Shown: positions 7,932 to 15,031 of the stretch, in pieces
How the letters are laid out: each line of letters opens with the position of its first letter
Numbering within the stretch: the first letter of the stretch is position 1
NCBI GenBank assembly: GCA_910578255.1
Contig: CAJTQM010000015.1
Span: 1 to 43,574, forward strand
Direction of reading: 5' to 3'
DNA: 43,574 nt
Source: an uncultured Oscillospiraceae bacterium
GTDB lineage: Bacteria; Bacillota; Clostridia; Oscillospirales; Ruminococcaceae
Translations under genes and position numbers: made by a program
Notes under the pieces: generated by a model
Told to the model about the DNA's origin: nothing
Seen by the model: the letters and a program-made list of their open reading frames with translations, nothing else
The model's database searches: none

Positions 7932-7960
7932 TTGCAAAAATCTTTCGAAAATGATAAGCT
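7932..7960 (+). promoter_or_regulatory. Possible promoter of rpsT
   Basis: TTGCAA, 17 bases, TAAGCT in an A/T-rich stretch just before rpsT. The -10 is poor, so the exact site is uncertain. Confidence 0.3.
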
Positions 7961-7994
7961 ATTTTAGTATTGTGTGGTCAAGGAGGTGTCAATA

Positions 7995-8258
7995 TTGGCA
8001 AACATTAAATCTGCGAAAAAGAGAATCCTGGTCAACCAGGCGAAAACCGAGCAGAACAAGCGGCTTAAGACCAATCTGAAAACCGTTTTGAAAAAAGCGG
8101 ATGTTGCGATTGAGTCCAACGCGGCGGATAAAAACGAGGCCGTAAAGCTGGCGGTGAAAAAAATCGACCAAGCCTGCGCCAAGGGTATTTTGAAAAAGAA
8201 TACCGCGTCCAGAAAAAAATCCAAGCTGGTTCTTCGTTTAAACCAGGCCAACGCCTAA
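7995..8258 (+). CDS. rpsT: 30S ribosomal protein S20
   Basis: 87 residues from a TTG start, with AAGGAGG eight bases upstream; the product begins MANIKSAKKRILVNQAK, the canonical S20 N-terminus. It is highly basic and helical, with KTNLKTVLKKAD in the middle and NTASRKKSKLVLRLN at the end. It binds the 5' domain of 16S rRNA early in 30S assembly. It is monocistronic, followed by a strong terminator. A non-ATG start on rpsT is known in other bacteria and can lower translation for feedback control. Confidence 0.98.
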   Translation: MANIKSAKKRILVNQAKTEQNKRLKTNLKTVLKKADVAIESNAADKNEAVKLAVKKIDQACAKGILKKNTASRKKSKLVLRLNQANA

Positions 8259-8277
8259 TTTTCCTGTAATCTTATGG

Positions 8278-8310
8278 GCCGGACACAAAATGTGTCCGGC
8301 TTTTTGTTTT
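8278..8310 (+). terminator. Rho-independent terminator of rpsT
   Basis: GCCGGACACA, loop AAA, TGTGTCCGGC, followed by TTTTTGTTTT, 20 bases after the rpsT stop. Confidence 0.95.
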
Positions 8311-8677
8311 AGGATTTGTCTCCCGGTTTAAAAAGAAGCGCCACTAAAAGGCCAAAGACCATCGCTGCGGTAATTCCCGCAGCCGAGGCGGTCAGACCGC
8401 CGGTAAGCGCACCCAAAATCCCCTTTTGGGCCACTGCCTCTTTTACGCCGGTGGCCAGAAGATGCCCAAATCCGGTCAGTGGGACGGTGGCGCCAGCGCC
8501 GGCAAAATCCACAATGGGCTGGTACAATCCCAGGGCGGACAACAGCACCCCCAGCACCACATAACCTACCAGGATCCGCGCCGGGGTAAGCTTGGTTTTG
8601 TCGATAAAAATCTGACCCACGGCGCAAAAGGCCCCGCCTACGAGAAAGGCTTTGCCTAAGCTGATCAAAAGCTCCAT
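8309..8677 (-). CDS. spoVAE: Stage V sporulation protein AE
   Basis: 122 residues. The ATG at 8677 overlaps the spoVAD stop by one base (TAATG) and has AAGGGGGTGGA upstream. The protein is hydrophobic throughout; FCAVGQIFIDKTKLTPARILVGYVVLGVLL and PLTGFGHLLATGVKEAV match SpoVAE. With SpoVAC and SpoVAD it forms the channel that loads Ca-dipicolinic acid into the forespore and releases it at germination. It is the last gene of a three-gene spoVAC-AD-AE unit. Confidence 0.95.
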   Translation of the reverse strand: MELLISLGKAFLVGGAFCAVGQIFIDKTKLTPARILVGYVVLGVLLSALGLYQPIVDFAGAGATVPLTGFGHLLATGVKEAVAQKGILGALTGGLTASAAGITAAMVFGLLVALLFKPGDKS

Positions 8678-9708
8678 TATTCCACCCCCTTGCGACGGCG
8701 GCTGGAGGACAGATGCACCAGATGGGCAATGCCGGGGATGCTCTCTCCCTGCATACTGGAGGTGGGACTCATTAAGGCGCCGGTGGCCACAAACAGCACG
8801 TCCCCCAGGGTCCCCTTGCGGATTTTGGGCAGAATAAACGAACACAGCACCGACGCGGCGCACCCGCAGCCGGAGCCGCCGGCGTGTACGTCCTGCTGCT
8901 GCCGGTCGTAGATTAAAAGCCCGCAGTCCTGATGCCGTCCCTGCAGATGGATTTTCTCCTGCTCTAAAAGCTGCTCTAATAAGGCGGAGCCTACCTGACC
9001 CAAGTCGCCGGTCAAAATCATGTCATAGTCCTCCGGGCGGGTGTGGGTATCCGCCAGGTAGCGGGTAATGGTCTTGGCCGCGGCGGGGGCCATGGCCGCG
9101 CCCATATTGTTGGCGTCCTTGATGCCTAAATCCTCAATGCAGCCGATGGTTACCGCCCGGATATAGGGCGCGGCTCCCGATTCCCCGACAACGCAGGCGC
9201 CGGACCCGGTGACCGTCCACTGGGCGGTAGGCGGACGCTGGCCGCCGTATTCCAGCGGAAAGCGAAACTGCCGCTCCGCCGAGCAAAAGTGGGAGGAGGT
9301 AACCGCCAGCGCCTTTTTGGCAATGGCCGTATCCACAAATAAGGCGGCCAGCGCCAGCGATTCGGCCATGGTGGAGCAGGCGCCGTACAGTCCCACAAAA
9401 GGGATACCCAGATCCCGCAGGCCGTACACCGAGCCGATGCACTGGTTTAACAGATCCCCTGCAAAGGCCATGTCAATCTGGTCCGCCTCGAAATTTCCCT
9501 TGGACAAAGCCTGGCTGACGCTAATCTGGACCATTTTGCTCTCGGCCTTTTCCCAGCTGCTCTCCCCAAAGGTAGAGTCGGGATTAATCACATCAAAATA
9601 TTGGCCCAGCGGCCCCTCTGATTCTTTTTTGGATCCTACCGACCCGAAGGACAGCACCGAGGGCGTATTTTCTAATAGGTAGGTATATTTTCCGGTTTTT
9701 ACTGCCAT
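8677..9708 (-). CDS. spoVAD: Stage V sporulation protein AD
   Basis: 343 residues with a thiolase-like fold. VGLYGACSTMAESLALAA is the equivalent of the thiolase nucleophile region, and SSHFCSAERQFRFPLEYGGQRPPTAQWTVTGSGA is a strongly conserved SpoVAD block. SpoVAD is the soluble component that binds dipicolinic acid on the SpoVA channel. The ATG is preceded by GGGGAAGGGAAG. It sits 14 bases after spoVAC and overlaps spoVAE. Confidence 0.97.
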   Translation of the reverse strand: MAVKTGKYTYLLENTPSVLSFGSVGSKKESEGPLGQYFDVINPDSTFGESSWEKAESKMVQISVSQALSKGNFEADQIDMAFAGDLLNQCIGSVYGLRDLGIPFVGLYGACSTMAESLALAALFVDTAIAKKALAVTSSHFCSAERQFRFPLEYGGQRPPTAQWTVTGSGACVVGESGAAPYIRAVTIGCIEDLGIKDANNMGAAMAPAAAKTITRYLADTHTRPEDYDMILTGDLGQVGSALLEQLLEQEKIHLQGRHQDCGLLIYDRQQQDVHAGGSGCGCAASVLCSFILPKIRKGTLGDVLFVATGALMSPTSSMQGESIPGIAHLVHLSSSRRRKGVE

Positions 9709-9722
9709 CTTCCCTTCCCCCT

Positions 9723-10160
9723 TTAACCAAAGATCGCCAAAATCAGGCCGTAGAGCACCGAAGCGGCACTTCCGTAGAGAATTACGGGGCCAGCGATGGA
9801 AAACATTTTGGCGCCAACCCCCAGGATCATTCCCTCCCGCTTAAATTCCAGCGCCGGACTGACCATGGCGTTGGCAAAGCCGGTAATGGGGACTAAGGTG
9901 CCGGCGCCGGCGTGCTTGGCGATGTTGTCATAGCAGTTAAGGCCGGTGAGCAGGGCGCTTAAAAAGATGAGCGAAATCGAGGTGACGGCGCCGCCGTCCT
10001 TTTGGTCCAGCCCCAGCGACTGCATCCATTCCATCACCCCCTGGCCGATGGTGCAGATCAGTCCGCCAACCAGAAAGGCCACCAGCATATTCCGAAATAG
10101 CTTGGAATTAGGCGCCGCCTTCTGGCTCATTTTATTGTATTCCTGCGGTGTAGGAGACAT
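9723..10160 (-). CDS. spoVAC: Stage V sporulation protein AC
   Basis: 145 residues from the ATG at 10160 (AAAGG about nine bases upstream); an ATG at 10169 would add three residues. FLVGGLICTIGQGVMEW, SALLTGLNCYDNIAKHAGAGTLVPITGFANAM and ALEFKREGMILGVGAKMF are SpoVAC signatures; several membrane helices are evident. It is the mechanosensitive-type membrane component of the dipicolinate channel. The unit lacks spoVAA, AB and AF, as is usual in Clostridia. A forespore promoter is expected upstream, but I could not identify one with confidence in 10161-10365. Confidence 0.96.
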   Translation of the reverse strand: MSPTPQEYNKMSQKAAPNSKLFRNMLVAFLVGGLICTIGQGVMEWMQSLGLDQKDGGAVTSISLIFLSALLTGLNCYDNIAKHAGAGTLVPITGFANAMVSPALEFKREGMILGVGAKMFSIAGPVILYGSAASVLYGLILAIFG

Positions 10161-10295
10161 TGTGATCATCCTTTCCTTTTTAAAAAATCCTGTACCGCTA
10201 TTTTCCCTGCCGCGGGCGCATTTATGTATTTTCCGTTTTCAGCGGCCAAATTCTGCAAGGTTTTTTCTTCTGCTTTGATTCTTACAAAAATCCTT

Positions 10296-10326
10296 TGTAT
10301 AAATCGCCTGGCGAACAGCCATACTT
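10296..10326 (+). promoter_or_regulatory. Candidate forespore (sigma-F/G) promoter of the SpoIIQ-like gene
   Basis: TGTATA, 18 bases, CATACTT. This fits the sigma-G-type pattern (-35 GnATR, -10 CATnnTA) and no good sigma-A promoter is present in the gap. It is 40 bases before the ATG, in agreement with the forespore role of the gene product. Confidence 0.5.
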
Positions 10327-10365
10327 TTGGTACCAGAAATTTTTGTATGAATTGAGGGAAATCCT

Positions 10366-11127
10366 ATGAAAAAATCTTTTTCCGAAACCCCCGTGGGAAA
10401 GTTCCTTCTGGGGAAAGGCTTCTACACCGCTTTAGCGGTTTGCGTGCTGGGCGCGGGCGCCGCCGCCTGGGTTATTGTGGACAAGACCATCGACTCTTTT
10501 TCCACCGAACCGCCGGCAGTATCCACACCGGCGCCACAAAAACCTGTAAGCCAAAAAGAGCAGCGGGTACAAGGGGAGGTCTCAAATATATCCCGACCGT
10601 CCTCTTCCTCCTCCAGTGCGCCTTCCTCTTCCTCGGCGCCCGCAGTCTCCTCCAAGCCTTCCGAAAATTCCGTGCAGGATACCATTTCTCCCAACTCCGG
10701 CATTTCTTCCTTTCTGCTTCCCGTTGAAGACACGGTCTTTAACCTGTTTTCCGGCACCGAACTGGTCAAGGATGAAACGCTGGACAAATGGCACACCCAC
10801 AACGGTATTGATATAAAGGCGGAAATGGGCTCCCCCGTCCGGGCGGTGGCCGACGGCGTGGTCTCTTTGGTGAAGGACGATCCCATGTGGGGGACCGTTG
10901 TGGAGATTACCCACGGCGAGGATTTGATCAGCCGCTACTGCGGGCTTCAACAGGAACTTTCGGTGGTGGAAGGACAGGCTGTATCCATCGCCGACGAAAT
11001 CGGCCGGGTTGGCGACACCAATCTGGCGGAAACGGCTTTGCAGACCCACCTGCATTTTGAGTTGTTCGAAGACGGCGTTCGGGTCGATCCTTTGGATCGT
11101 ATGGGATTTTACGATTCGGTGGATTAA
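10366..11127 (+). CDS. M23 metallopeptidase-domain protein, SpoIIQ-like
   Basis: 253 residues: a short cytoplasmic N-terminus, one membrane segment (about 19-39), a long Ser/Pro-rich linker (about 45-110) and a LytM/M23 domain. Metal ligands are present: H145 and D149 in HTHNGID, and the H-x-H H228/H230 in THLHFEL. The position where active M23 enzymes have Y-x-H-L reads YCGL (191-194), so one catalytic-site His is missing. This architecture is that of SpoIIQ, the forespore partner of SpoIIIAH in the feeding-tube channel. It is next to spoVA and behind a forespore-like promoter. The SpoIIQ assignment is by architecture and context. Confidence 0.8.
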   Translation: MKKSFSETPVGKFLLGKGFYTALAVCVLGAGAAAWVIVDKTIDSFSTEPPAVSTPAPQKPVSQKEQRVQGEVSNISRPSSSSSSAPSSSSAPAVSSKPSENSVQDTISPNSGISSFLLPVEDTVFNLFSGTELVKDETLDKWHTHNGIDIKAEMGSPVRAVADGVVSLVKDDPMWGTVVEITHGEDLISRYCGLQQELSVVEGQAVSIADEIGRVGDTNLAETALQTHLHFELFEDGVRVDPLDRMGFYDSVD

Positions 11128-11130
11128 ATC

Positions 11131-11159
11131 TTGACATCCCTCTTTTTTCCTGTTAGCAT
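11131..11159 (+). promoter_or_regulatory. Predicted sigma-A promoter upstream of a terminator
   Basis: TTGACA, 17 bases, TAGCAT, starting four bases after the SpoIIQ-like stop. A strong terminator lies only about 80 bases downstream, before the YitT gene, so the transcript would be short unless it reads through. Confidence 0.5.
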
Positions 11160-11165
11160 GAAAGC

Positions 11166-11272
11166 ATAGCGGCAGCTGCCGCAAAACGATGGAAAAGCCG
11201 AGGGATTTTAAAAAATGGGCGTCCGCCTTTTGGCAAAAGAAAAAAGCAGACCGAAAACGGTCTGCTTTTTTC
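11166..11272 (+). ncRNA. Candidate small RNA or attenuated leader of the YitT gene
   Basis: The segment from the predicted start point to the terminator is about 107 nt. It holds a perfect 14-bp palindrome (GCGGCAGCTGCCGC, 11169-11182) able to form a hairpin or dimer contact and ends with a 13-bp-stem terminator. No convincing ORF with an SD lies inside. It could be a small RNA, a leader that controls YitT by readthrough, or simply the tail of the SpoIIQ-like transcript. Confidence 0.3.
11241..11272 (+). terminator. Strong rho-independent terminator
   Basis: AAAAAGCAGACCG, loop AAAA, CGGTCTGCTTTTTT: a 13-bp stem with a T-run. It ends transcription from the SpoIIQ-like gene and from the promoter at 11131. 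Confidence 0.92.
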
Positions 11273-11360
11273 TTTTGCCCTTTAGCTGGATACCATGATA
11301 ACGCGCACAAAAATCCCCTGTCTTTCCACGGGAAACCATCCAAAAGAGAGGAATTAAACC

Positions 11361-12230
11361 ATGAATCATCCCCATTACGCGGCAAAAAACCTTTTGCATT
11401 TACTATGGATCCTTTTGGGAAACGCCATTTATGCTTTGGCGGTTACCATGTTTATTCTCCCCTCAGGGCTGATTACCGGCGGGACCACCGGTCTGGCCTT
11501 GTTCTTCTTTCATCAGTTCGGCCTGCCGGTAACCGTTTTTGTCTCGATTTTTAACGTTGCCATGTTTTTGCTTGGCCTTTGGGTTTTGGGGAAAAAACTC
11601 GCTTTGACCACCCTAGTCAGCACCTTTTTCTATCCGTTTATTCTGGGGATTTTTCAAAGGTTTCCGGCATTGTCCCAAATCACCGAGGACCGTTTGCTCT
11701 GCGCCATATACGCCGGCCTGATGATCGGTTTTGCCATTGGCATTATCATCCAAATGGGGGCCTCCAGCGGTGGTATGGATATTCCTCCGCTGGTTCTAAA
11801 CAAAAAGTTGGGCCTATCCATTTCGGCGACCATGTACGCCTTTGATTTTACTATCCTACTTTTACAGATGTCCTTTTCCAATAAGGAAGAGATTTTGTAT
11901 GGCATTCTGCTGGTGCTGATCTACACGCTTGTGCTGGACAAGGTGCTGTTGATGGGCCAGTCCCGGATGCAGGTGAAGATCATCAGCGAAAAATACGAAC
12001 AGATCAATGAGCAGATCATCCACCAGCTGGACCGGGGCTCTACGCTGATTCAGGCGCAAACCGGCTACTATCGAACGGATCTGCCGGTGATTCTTTCGGT
12101 GGTGACCAACCGGGAACTGCCCCGCCTGACCCGGATGGTCAACGAAATCGACCCGGCGGCTTTTTTGATCGTAGGAGCCGTCAAGGAGGTCCGGGGGCGC
12201 GGCTTTTCCCTGGGTAAGGAATACCGCTAG
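11361..12230 (+). CDS. YitT-family membrane protein (DUF161 + DUF2179)
   Basis: 289 residues. Five to six hydrophobic helices fill residues 10-190, with the glycine-rich ILPSGLITGGTTGLALFF and IIQMGASSGGMDIPPLVLNKKLG signatures. A soluble C-terminal DUF2179 domain (about 200-285) contains MQVKIISEKYEQINEQII, LDRGSTLIQAQTGYY and DPAAFLIVGAVKEVRGRGF. YitT proteins are widespread in Firmicutes and resemble transporters; the substrate is unknown. SD AGAGG lies 10 bases before the ATG. It shares a bidirectional terminator with spoIIID. Confidence 0.92.
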   Translation: MNHPHYAAKNLLHLLWILLGNAIYALAVTMFILPSGLITGGTTGLALFFFHQFGLPVTVFVSIFNVAMFLLGLWVLGKKLALTTLVSTFFYPFILGIFQRFPALSQITEDRLLCAIYAGLMIGFAIGIIIQMGASSGGMDIPPLVLNKKLGLSISATMYAFDFTILLLQMSFSNKEEILYGILLVLIYTLVLDKVLLMGQSRMQVKIISEKYEQINEQIIHQLDRGSTLIQAQTGYYRTDLPVILSVVTNRELPRLTRMVNEIDPAAFLIVGAVKEVRGRGFSLGKEYR

Positions 12231-12262
12231 CTTTTTGAGAGACTCTGGCTTTACATATGCAG

Positions 12263-12298
12263 AAAAAACAGCCTTGCGGCCGCCCGCAGGCTGTTTTT
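12263..12298. terminator. Bidirectional terminator between the YitT gene and spoIIID
   Basis: AAAAAACAGCC-T-TGCGG, loop CCGC, CCGCA-GGCTGTTTTT: a stem with one bulged base and T-runs on both strands. Confidence 0.9.
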
Positions 12299-12335
12299 CT
12301 GTCCGCCCGGGATGCGCACAAATCGGGCCGGAACT

Positions 12336-12590
12336 TTATCTTTTTTCCTGGGCATATTTTTTCTTTGTGGCCATACCTCCGCGAATATGCCGCTCCTGCT
12401 TATTGGTATCCATCAATTTTTTAACCTGCCGGTACAGCTTGGGGTTAATTTTTTTTAATCTTTCCGATACATCTTTATGTACCGTGCTTTTACTGATATT
12501 GAATGCTTTTGCAGCACTGCGCACGGTGGCGTTGTTCTCTATCATATACAACCCCAGCGAAACCGCGCGTTCCTCCGGCAACCCTTTCAA
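12336..12590 (-). CDS. spoIIID: Sporulation transcriptional regulator SpoIIID
   Basis: 84 residues from a TTG start, chosen because GGGAGGG lies about seven bases upstream and the product then has SpoIIID length (about 80-95). The helix-turn-helix is ATVRSAAKAFNISKSTVHKDV, and the C-terminal basic region with RHIRGGMATKKKY is diagnostic. SpoIIID acts in the mother cell, switching genes of the sigma-E regulon and helping sigK expression. It is divergent from the AAA ATPase gene. Confidence 0.96.
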   Translation of the reverse strand: MKGLPEERAVSLGLYMIENNATVRSAAKAFNISKSTVHKDVSERLKKINPKLYRQVKKLMDTNKQERHIRGGMATKKKYAQEKR

Positions 12591-12646
12591 ATCGAATCCC
12601 TCCCTGCAGATACGGCTCCCCAAAACAAGGAAACCCGTCTTGCCAC

Positions 12647-12676
12647 ATCATATGCAGGACTTTGGCGGGTTTATGC
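12647..12676 (-). promoter_or_regulatory. Candidate sigma-E promoter of spoIIID
   Basis: Minus strand: GCATAAA (12676-12670), 15 bases, CATATGAT (12654-12647). It resembles the sigma-E pattern (ATA-rich -35, CATACANT -10), with mismatches. spoIIID is a sigma-E target in Bacillus, which supports the call. Confidence 0.4.
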
Positions 12677-12721
12677 GCCGGACGGCATTTTTCATCCGGC
12701 CTTTCGGCGGCGGGACCTTTG

Positions 12722-12730
12722 TGCTATGAT
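12722..12730 (+). promoter_or_regulatory. Possible extended -10 promoter of the AAA ATPase gene
   Basis: TGCTATGAT is a TGn-extended -10 with a weak -35 (TTTCGG, 17 bases upstream). It lies 35 bases before the ATG. Confidence 0.4.
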
Positions 12731-12764
12731 AATAAAAAAGGACGTTTTTAAAAGGAGATTTTAT

Positions 12765-13538
12765 ATGACGCTTCGGGAACTTTTTGTGCGGGAAATAAAA
12801 ATTTCCAAAAAAATCCCCCAGGAAAGCTACTTTGCCGCGCTGCCCGCGGTGCGGCATCTGGAAAGCAACGGCCTTGTATTTACCCGGCCCGTAAGCTTTC
12901 TGGTAGGGGAAAACGGCGCCGGCAAATCCACCATCATCGAGGCGCTGGCCGTTGCCATGGGCTTTAATCCGGAAGGAGGAACGGTCAATTTTCATTTTTC
13001 CACCGCCGATTCCCACTCTGATCTGTACCGCTATCTGACGGTGGTCAAAGGCCCGCTCCGCCGCCGGGACGGTTTCTTTCTGCGGGCCGAAAGCTTTTAC
13101 AATCTGGCCTCGGATATCGACCGGATGGACCAGGGGCCTTCCTTCGGCAGCCGGCTGGCTGACAGCTACGGCGGCGTTTCTCTGCACCGGCGGTCCCACG
13201 GGGAAAGCTTTTTGTCGGTGATCGAAAACCGTTTTGGCGGCGGCGGGCTGTATATCCTGGACGAGCCCGAATCCGCCCTTTCTCCCATGGGGCTGATGTC
13301 TTTAATCTGCCAGATCAAACGACTGGCCGATACGGATTCTCAATTGATTATCGCCACCCACTCCCCGATTTTGATGACCTTTCCCGGCGCGGAAATTTTC
13401 CAGCTGTCCGACGCGGGGATTCAGTCGGTGCCCTACCGGCAGACAGAGCATTTCAGGATTACCAGGCAGTTTCTCAACGAGCCGGAAAAAATGCTTCGCT
13501 TTTTGCTGGAGGAAGAATCCAGGCCGTCATCTTACTAA
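12765..13538 (+). CDS. SMC/ABC-like AAA family ATPase, single domain
   Basis: 257 residues from the ATG with AAAAGGAG seven bases upstream. Walker A is GENGAGKST (48-56), an ABC-type signature-like SHGES is at 144-148, Walker B is LYILDEPESAL (162-171) and the switch His is H199 in ATHSPIL. Only a short insert of about 85 residues separates Walker A from the signature, so there is no long coiled coil. It belongs to the COG3910-type predicted ATPases found across bacteria, with no established role. It is monocistronic and divergent from spoIIID. Confidence 0.85.
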   Translation: MTLRELFVREIKISKKIPQESYFAALPAVRHLESNGLVFTRPVSFLVGENGAGKSTIIEALAVAMGFNPEGGTVNFHFSTADSHSDLYRYLTVVKGPLRRRDGFFLRAESFYNLASDIDRMDQGPSFGSRLADSYGGVSLHRRSHGESFLSVIENRFGGGGLYILDEPESALSPMGLMSLICQIKRLADTDSQLIIATHSPILMTFPGAEIFQLSDAGIQSVPYRQTEHFRITRQFLNEPEKMLRFLLEEESRPSSY

Positions 13539-13609
13539 GATTCTCGCGTTAAAAACGCCTTGATTGCAAGCTTTGTCATTTTTTTATCCTTTTATCCTTT
13601 ACAAAAGAC

Positions 13610-13638
13610 TTGACTTTTCGCCGTTTCTTTTGTATGAT
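13610..13638 (+). promoter_or_regulatory. Predicted sigma-A promoter of the HAAS/PadR operon
   Basis: TTGACT, 17 bases, TATGAT, about 45 bases before the ATG; five of six matches in each box. Confidence 0.75.
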
Positions 13639-13683
13639 AAAGCCAAACTAATGATTATTAAACAGTAGTCAGGGGGAAGGGCG

Positions 13684-14481
13684 ATGTCAAAACAAGATGC
13701 AAAAGAGACTTTTATGGAAAAGCTTCGGCTTTATACATCCCTTTATTTTTGTGACGAGGAGGCCGCCGGCATCCAAAACGATTATGCAAGCTGGTTTGAG
13801 GCTGAAGCGCTGGCGGGAAAATCCAACGAGGAAATCTGCGCCGGCTTCGGGGAGCCTAAGAGGATCGTTCGGAACCTGTTGGCCGAGTCCGGCCTTCCCA
13901 ACGGGATTTCTCTGTTTTTCCGCAACACCTTTTTACAGATCCTTTTTTTAACGGCGGTTCATTTTTTCGCGGATCTATTTTTTTGGCATCTTTGCAATAA
14001 AAACGGATGGAATTACGCTTTCTTTGCCACGGGGGCGAATTTTTGTTATTTTGGGGCCGGGTACCTACTGCTCAAAGGATCCCGGGAACCCGAGCGCTTC
14101 TTTTTGTCCGGCCATCTTTTGCCGGCGGTGTTTGCGCTTTTTCTTTTTTTGTCCGAGTTGTTGATTCTTCCAAAGCTTGCCGGCCCCCACGCCGGACCTA
14201 TCTGCGGCCTTTGCGCCGGTGCGGCGATCGCGGCTGTTTTTGGGGCGGGACTTTATGGGGCCGCAAAGGTCCTTCCCGTACACAGGCAAAGGGGGTTTTT
14301 GCTTCTTTTGCACCTGTTTGCAATACTAAATCTTCTGTTTTTTCTTTGTAACCAGCTGCACATGCTTTACGCTGACCCATCCGAAATTTCCCGGCTCATT
14401 TGGGGCAGCGCCGGCATTTATCTGGAGACGATTTTGCTGGGAGCCGTCTTTTGCCTTCTAAAAAGAAACGCAAAGGGGTGA
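13684..14481 (+). CDS. HAAS-domain (DUF1700-like) membrane protein
   Basis: 265 residues. The N-terminal 75 residues form a helical HAAS-type domain (KEEF-like start, FMEKLRLYTSLYFCDEEAAGI, FGEPKRIVRNLLAE). About six hydrophobic helices follow (about 80-260). HAAS proteins are usually paired with PadR regulators and are thought to act as membrane sensors or anti-regulators. Here the padR gene follows after five bases. SD GGGGGAAGG precedes the ATG. The ligand is unknown. Confidence 0.8.
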   Translation: MSKQDAKETFMEKLRLYTSLYFCDEEAAGIQNDYASWFEAEALAGKSNEEICAGFGEPKRIVRNLLAESGLPNGISLFFRNTFLQILFLTAVHFFADLFFWHLCNKNGWNYAFFATGANFCYFGAGYLLLKGSREPERFFLSGHLLPAVFALFLFLSELLILPKLAGPHAGPICGLCAGAAIAAVFGAGLYGAAKVLPVHRQRGFLLLLHLFAILNLLFFLCNQLHMLYADPSEISRLIWGSAGIYLETILLGAVFCLLKRNAKG

Positions 14482-14486
14482 CGCCG

Positions 14487-14813
14487 ATGGACGCACAGTT
14501 AAAACGGGGGGTTTTAAGCATCTGCATCCTGCAGCTGTTAAAGGAAAAGGACCGGTATGGCTACGATCTGATTAAAATTCTGCAAAAATTCTTCCCCGAT
14601 ACAGAGGAAAGCACCTTATACGCCATTTTGCGAAGACTTCACAAAGAGGGTCTGACCCATTTGTACGCCGGCGGCGAAATCTCCCACGGTCCCCCGCGCA
14701 AATATTACAGGCTATCCGATCAGGGGGAAAAGGCTCTTCAGGAGGCGGTTTCGTCCTGGCAGAAAATCGAAACAATCCTGCGGGAAATCGGCATCCCTCC
14801 CGCTTCGCTGTAA
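14487..14813 (+). CDS. PadR-family transcriptional regulator
   Basis: 108 residues: MDAQLKRGVLSICILQLLKEKDRYGYDLIKIL, then ESTLYAILRRLHKEGL and PPRKYYRLSDQGEKAL, the PadR winged-helix signature. It is the short (PadR-s1) form with a single C-terminal dimerisation helix. AAAGGGG upstream overlaps the end of the HAAS gene, five bases away, so translation is probably coupled. In most genomes padR comes first; the order is reversed here. It probably represses its own operon. Confidence 0.93.
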   Translation: MDAQLKRGVLSICILQLLKEKDRYGYDLIKILQKFFPDTEESTLYAILRRLHKEGLTHLYAGGEISHGPPRKYYRLSDQGEKALQEAVSSWQKIETILREIGIPPASL

Positions 14814-14930
14814 ATGGTATTTTTGGGGGAATCGGGGCGCTTGCAAGCCAATTGTGCAAAGAGTGGATCCATTCTTCCTCTGTTTCCGCAGTCCGGCGGC
14901 CGATCCCAAGTATCGTAATCCGTCAAGCAC

Positions 14931-14966
14931 AAAAAGAGACTTTGCCGTTTTGCAAAGTCTCTTTTT
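14931..14966. terminator. Bidirectional terminator between padR and the hydrogenase operon
   Basis: AAAAAGAGACTTTGC, loop CGTTTT, GCAAAGTCTCTTTTT: a 15-bp perfect stem with T-runs on both strands. It can end the padR transcript and, 65 bases beyond the last hydrogenase gene, the minus-strand operon. A second hairpin without a T-run (TGTCCGGC/GCCGGACA) lies at 14981-15005. Confidence 0.93.
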
Positions 14967-15031
14967 GTATTTTGCAGTCGTGTCCGGCCGTGCTTTTGCC
15001 GGACATTTCCTTTTCGGCGACCCAGCGACCG

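Noticed and set aside
10161..10295. Search for a sigma-G promoter in front of spoVAC
   Set aside because: CATAAAT near 10217-10223 on the minus strand has a wrong -10 end and no -35 at correct spacing, so no promoter was called.
11189..11554. An open frame running through the terminator at 11241-11272 and into the YitT gene
   Set aside because: It crosses a strong terminator, overlaps the YitT start and has no SD.
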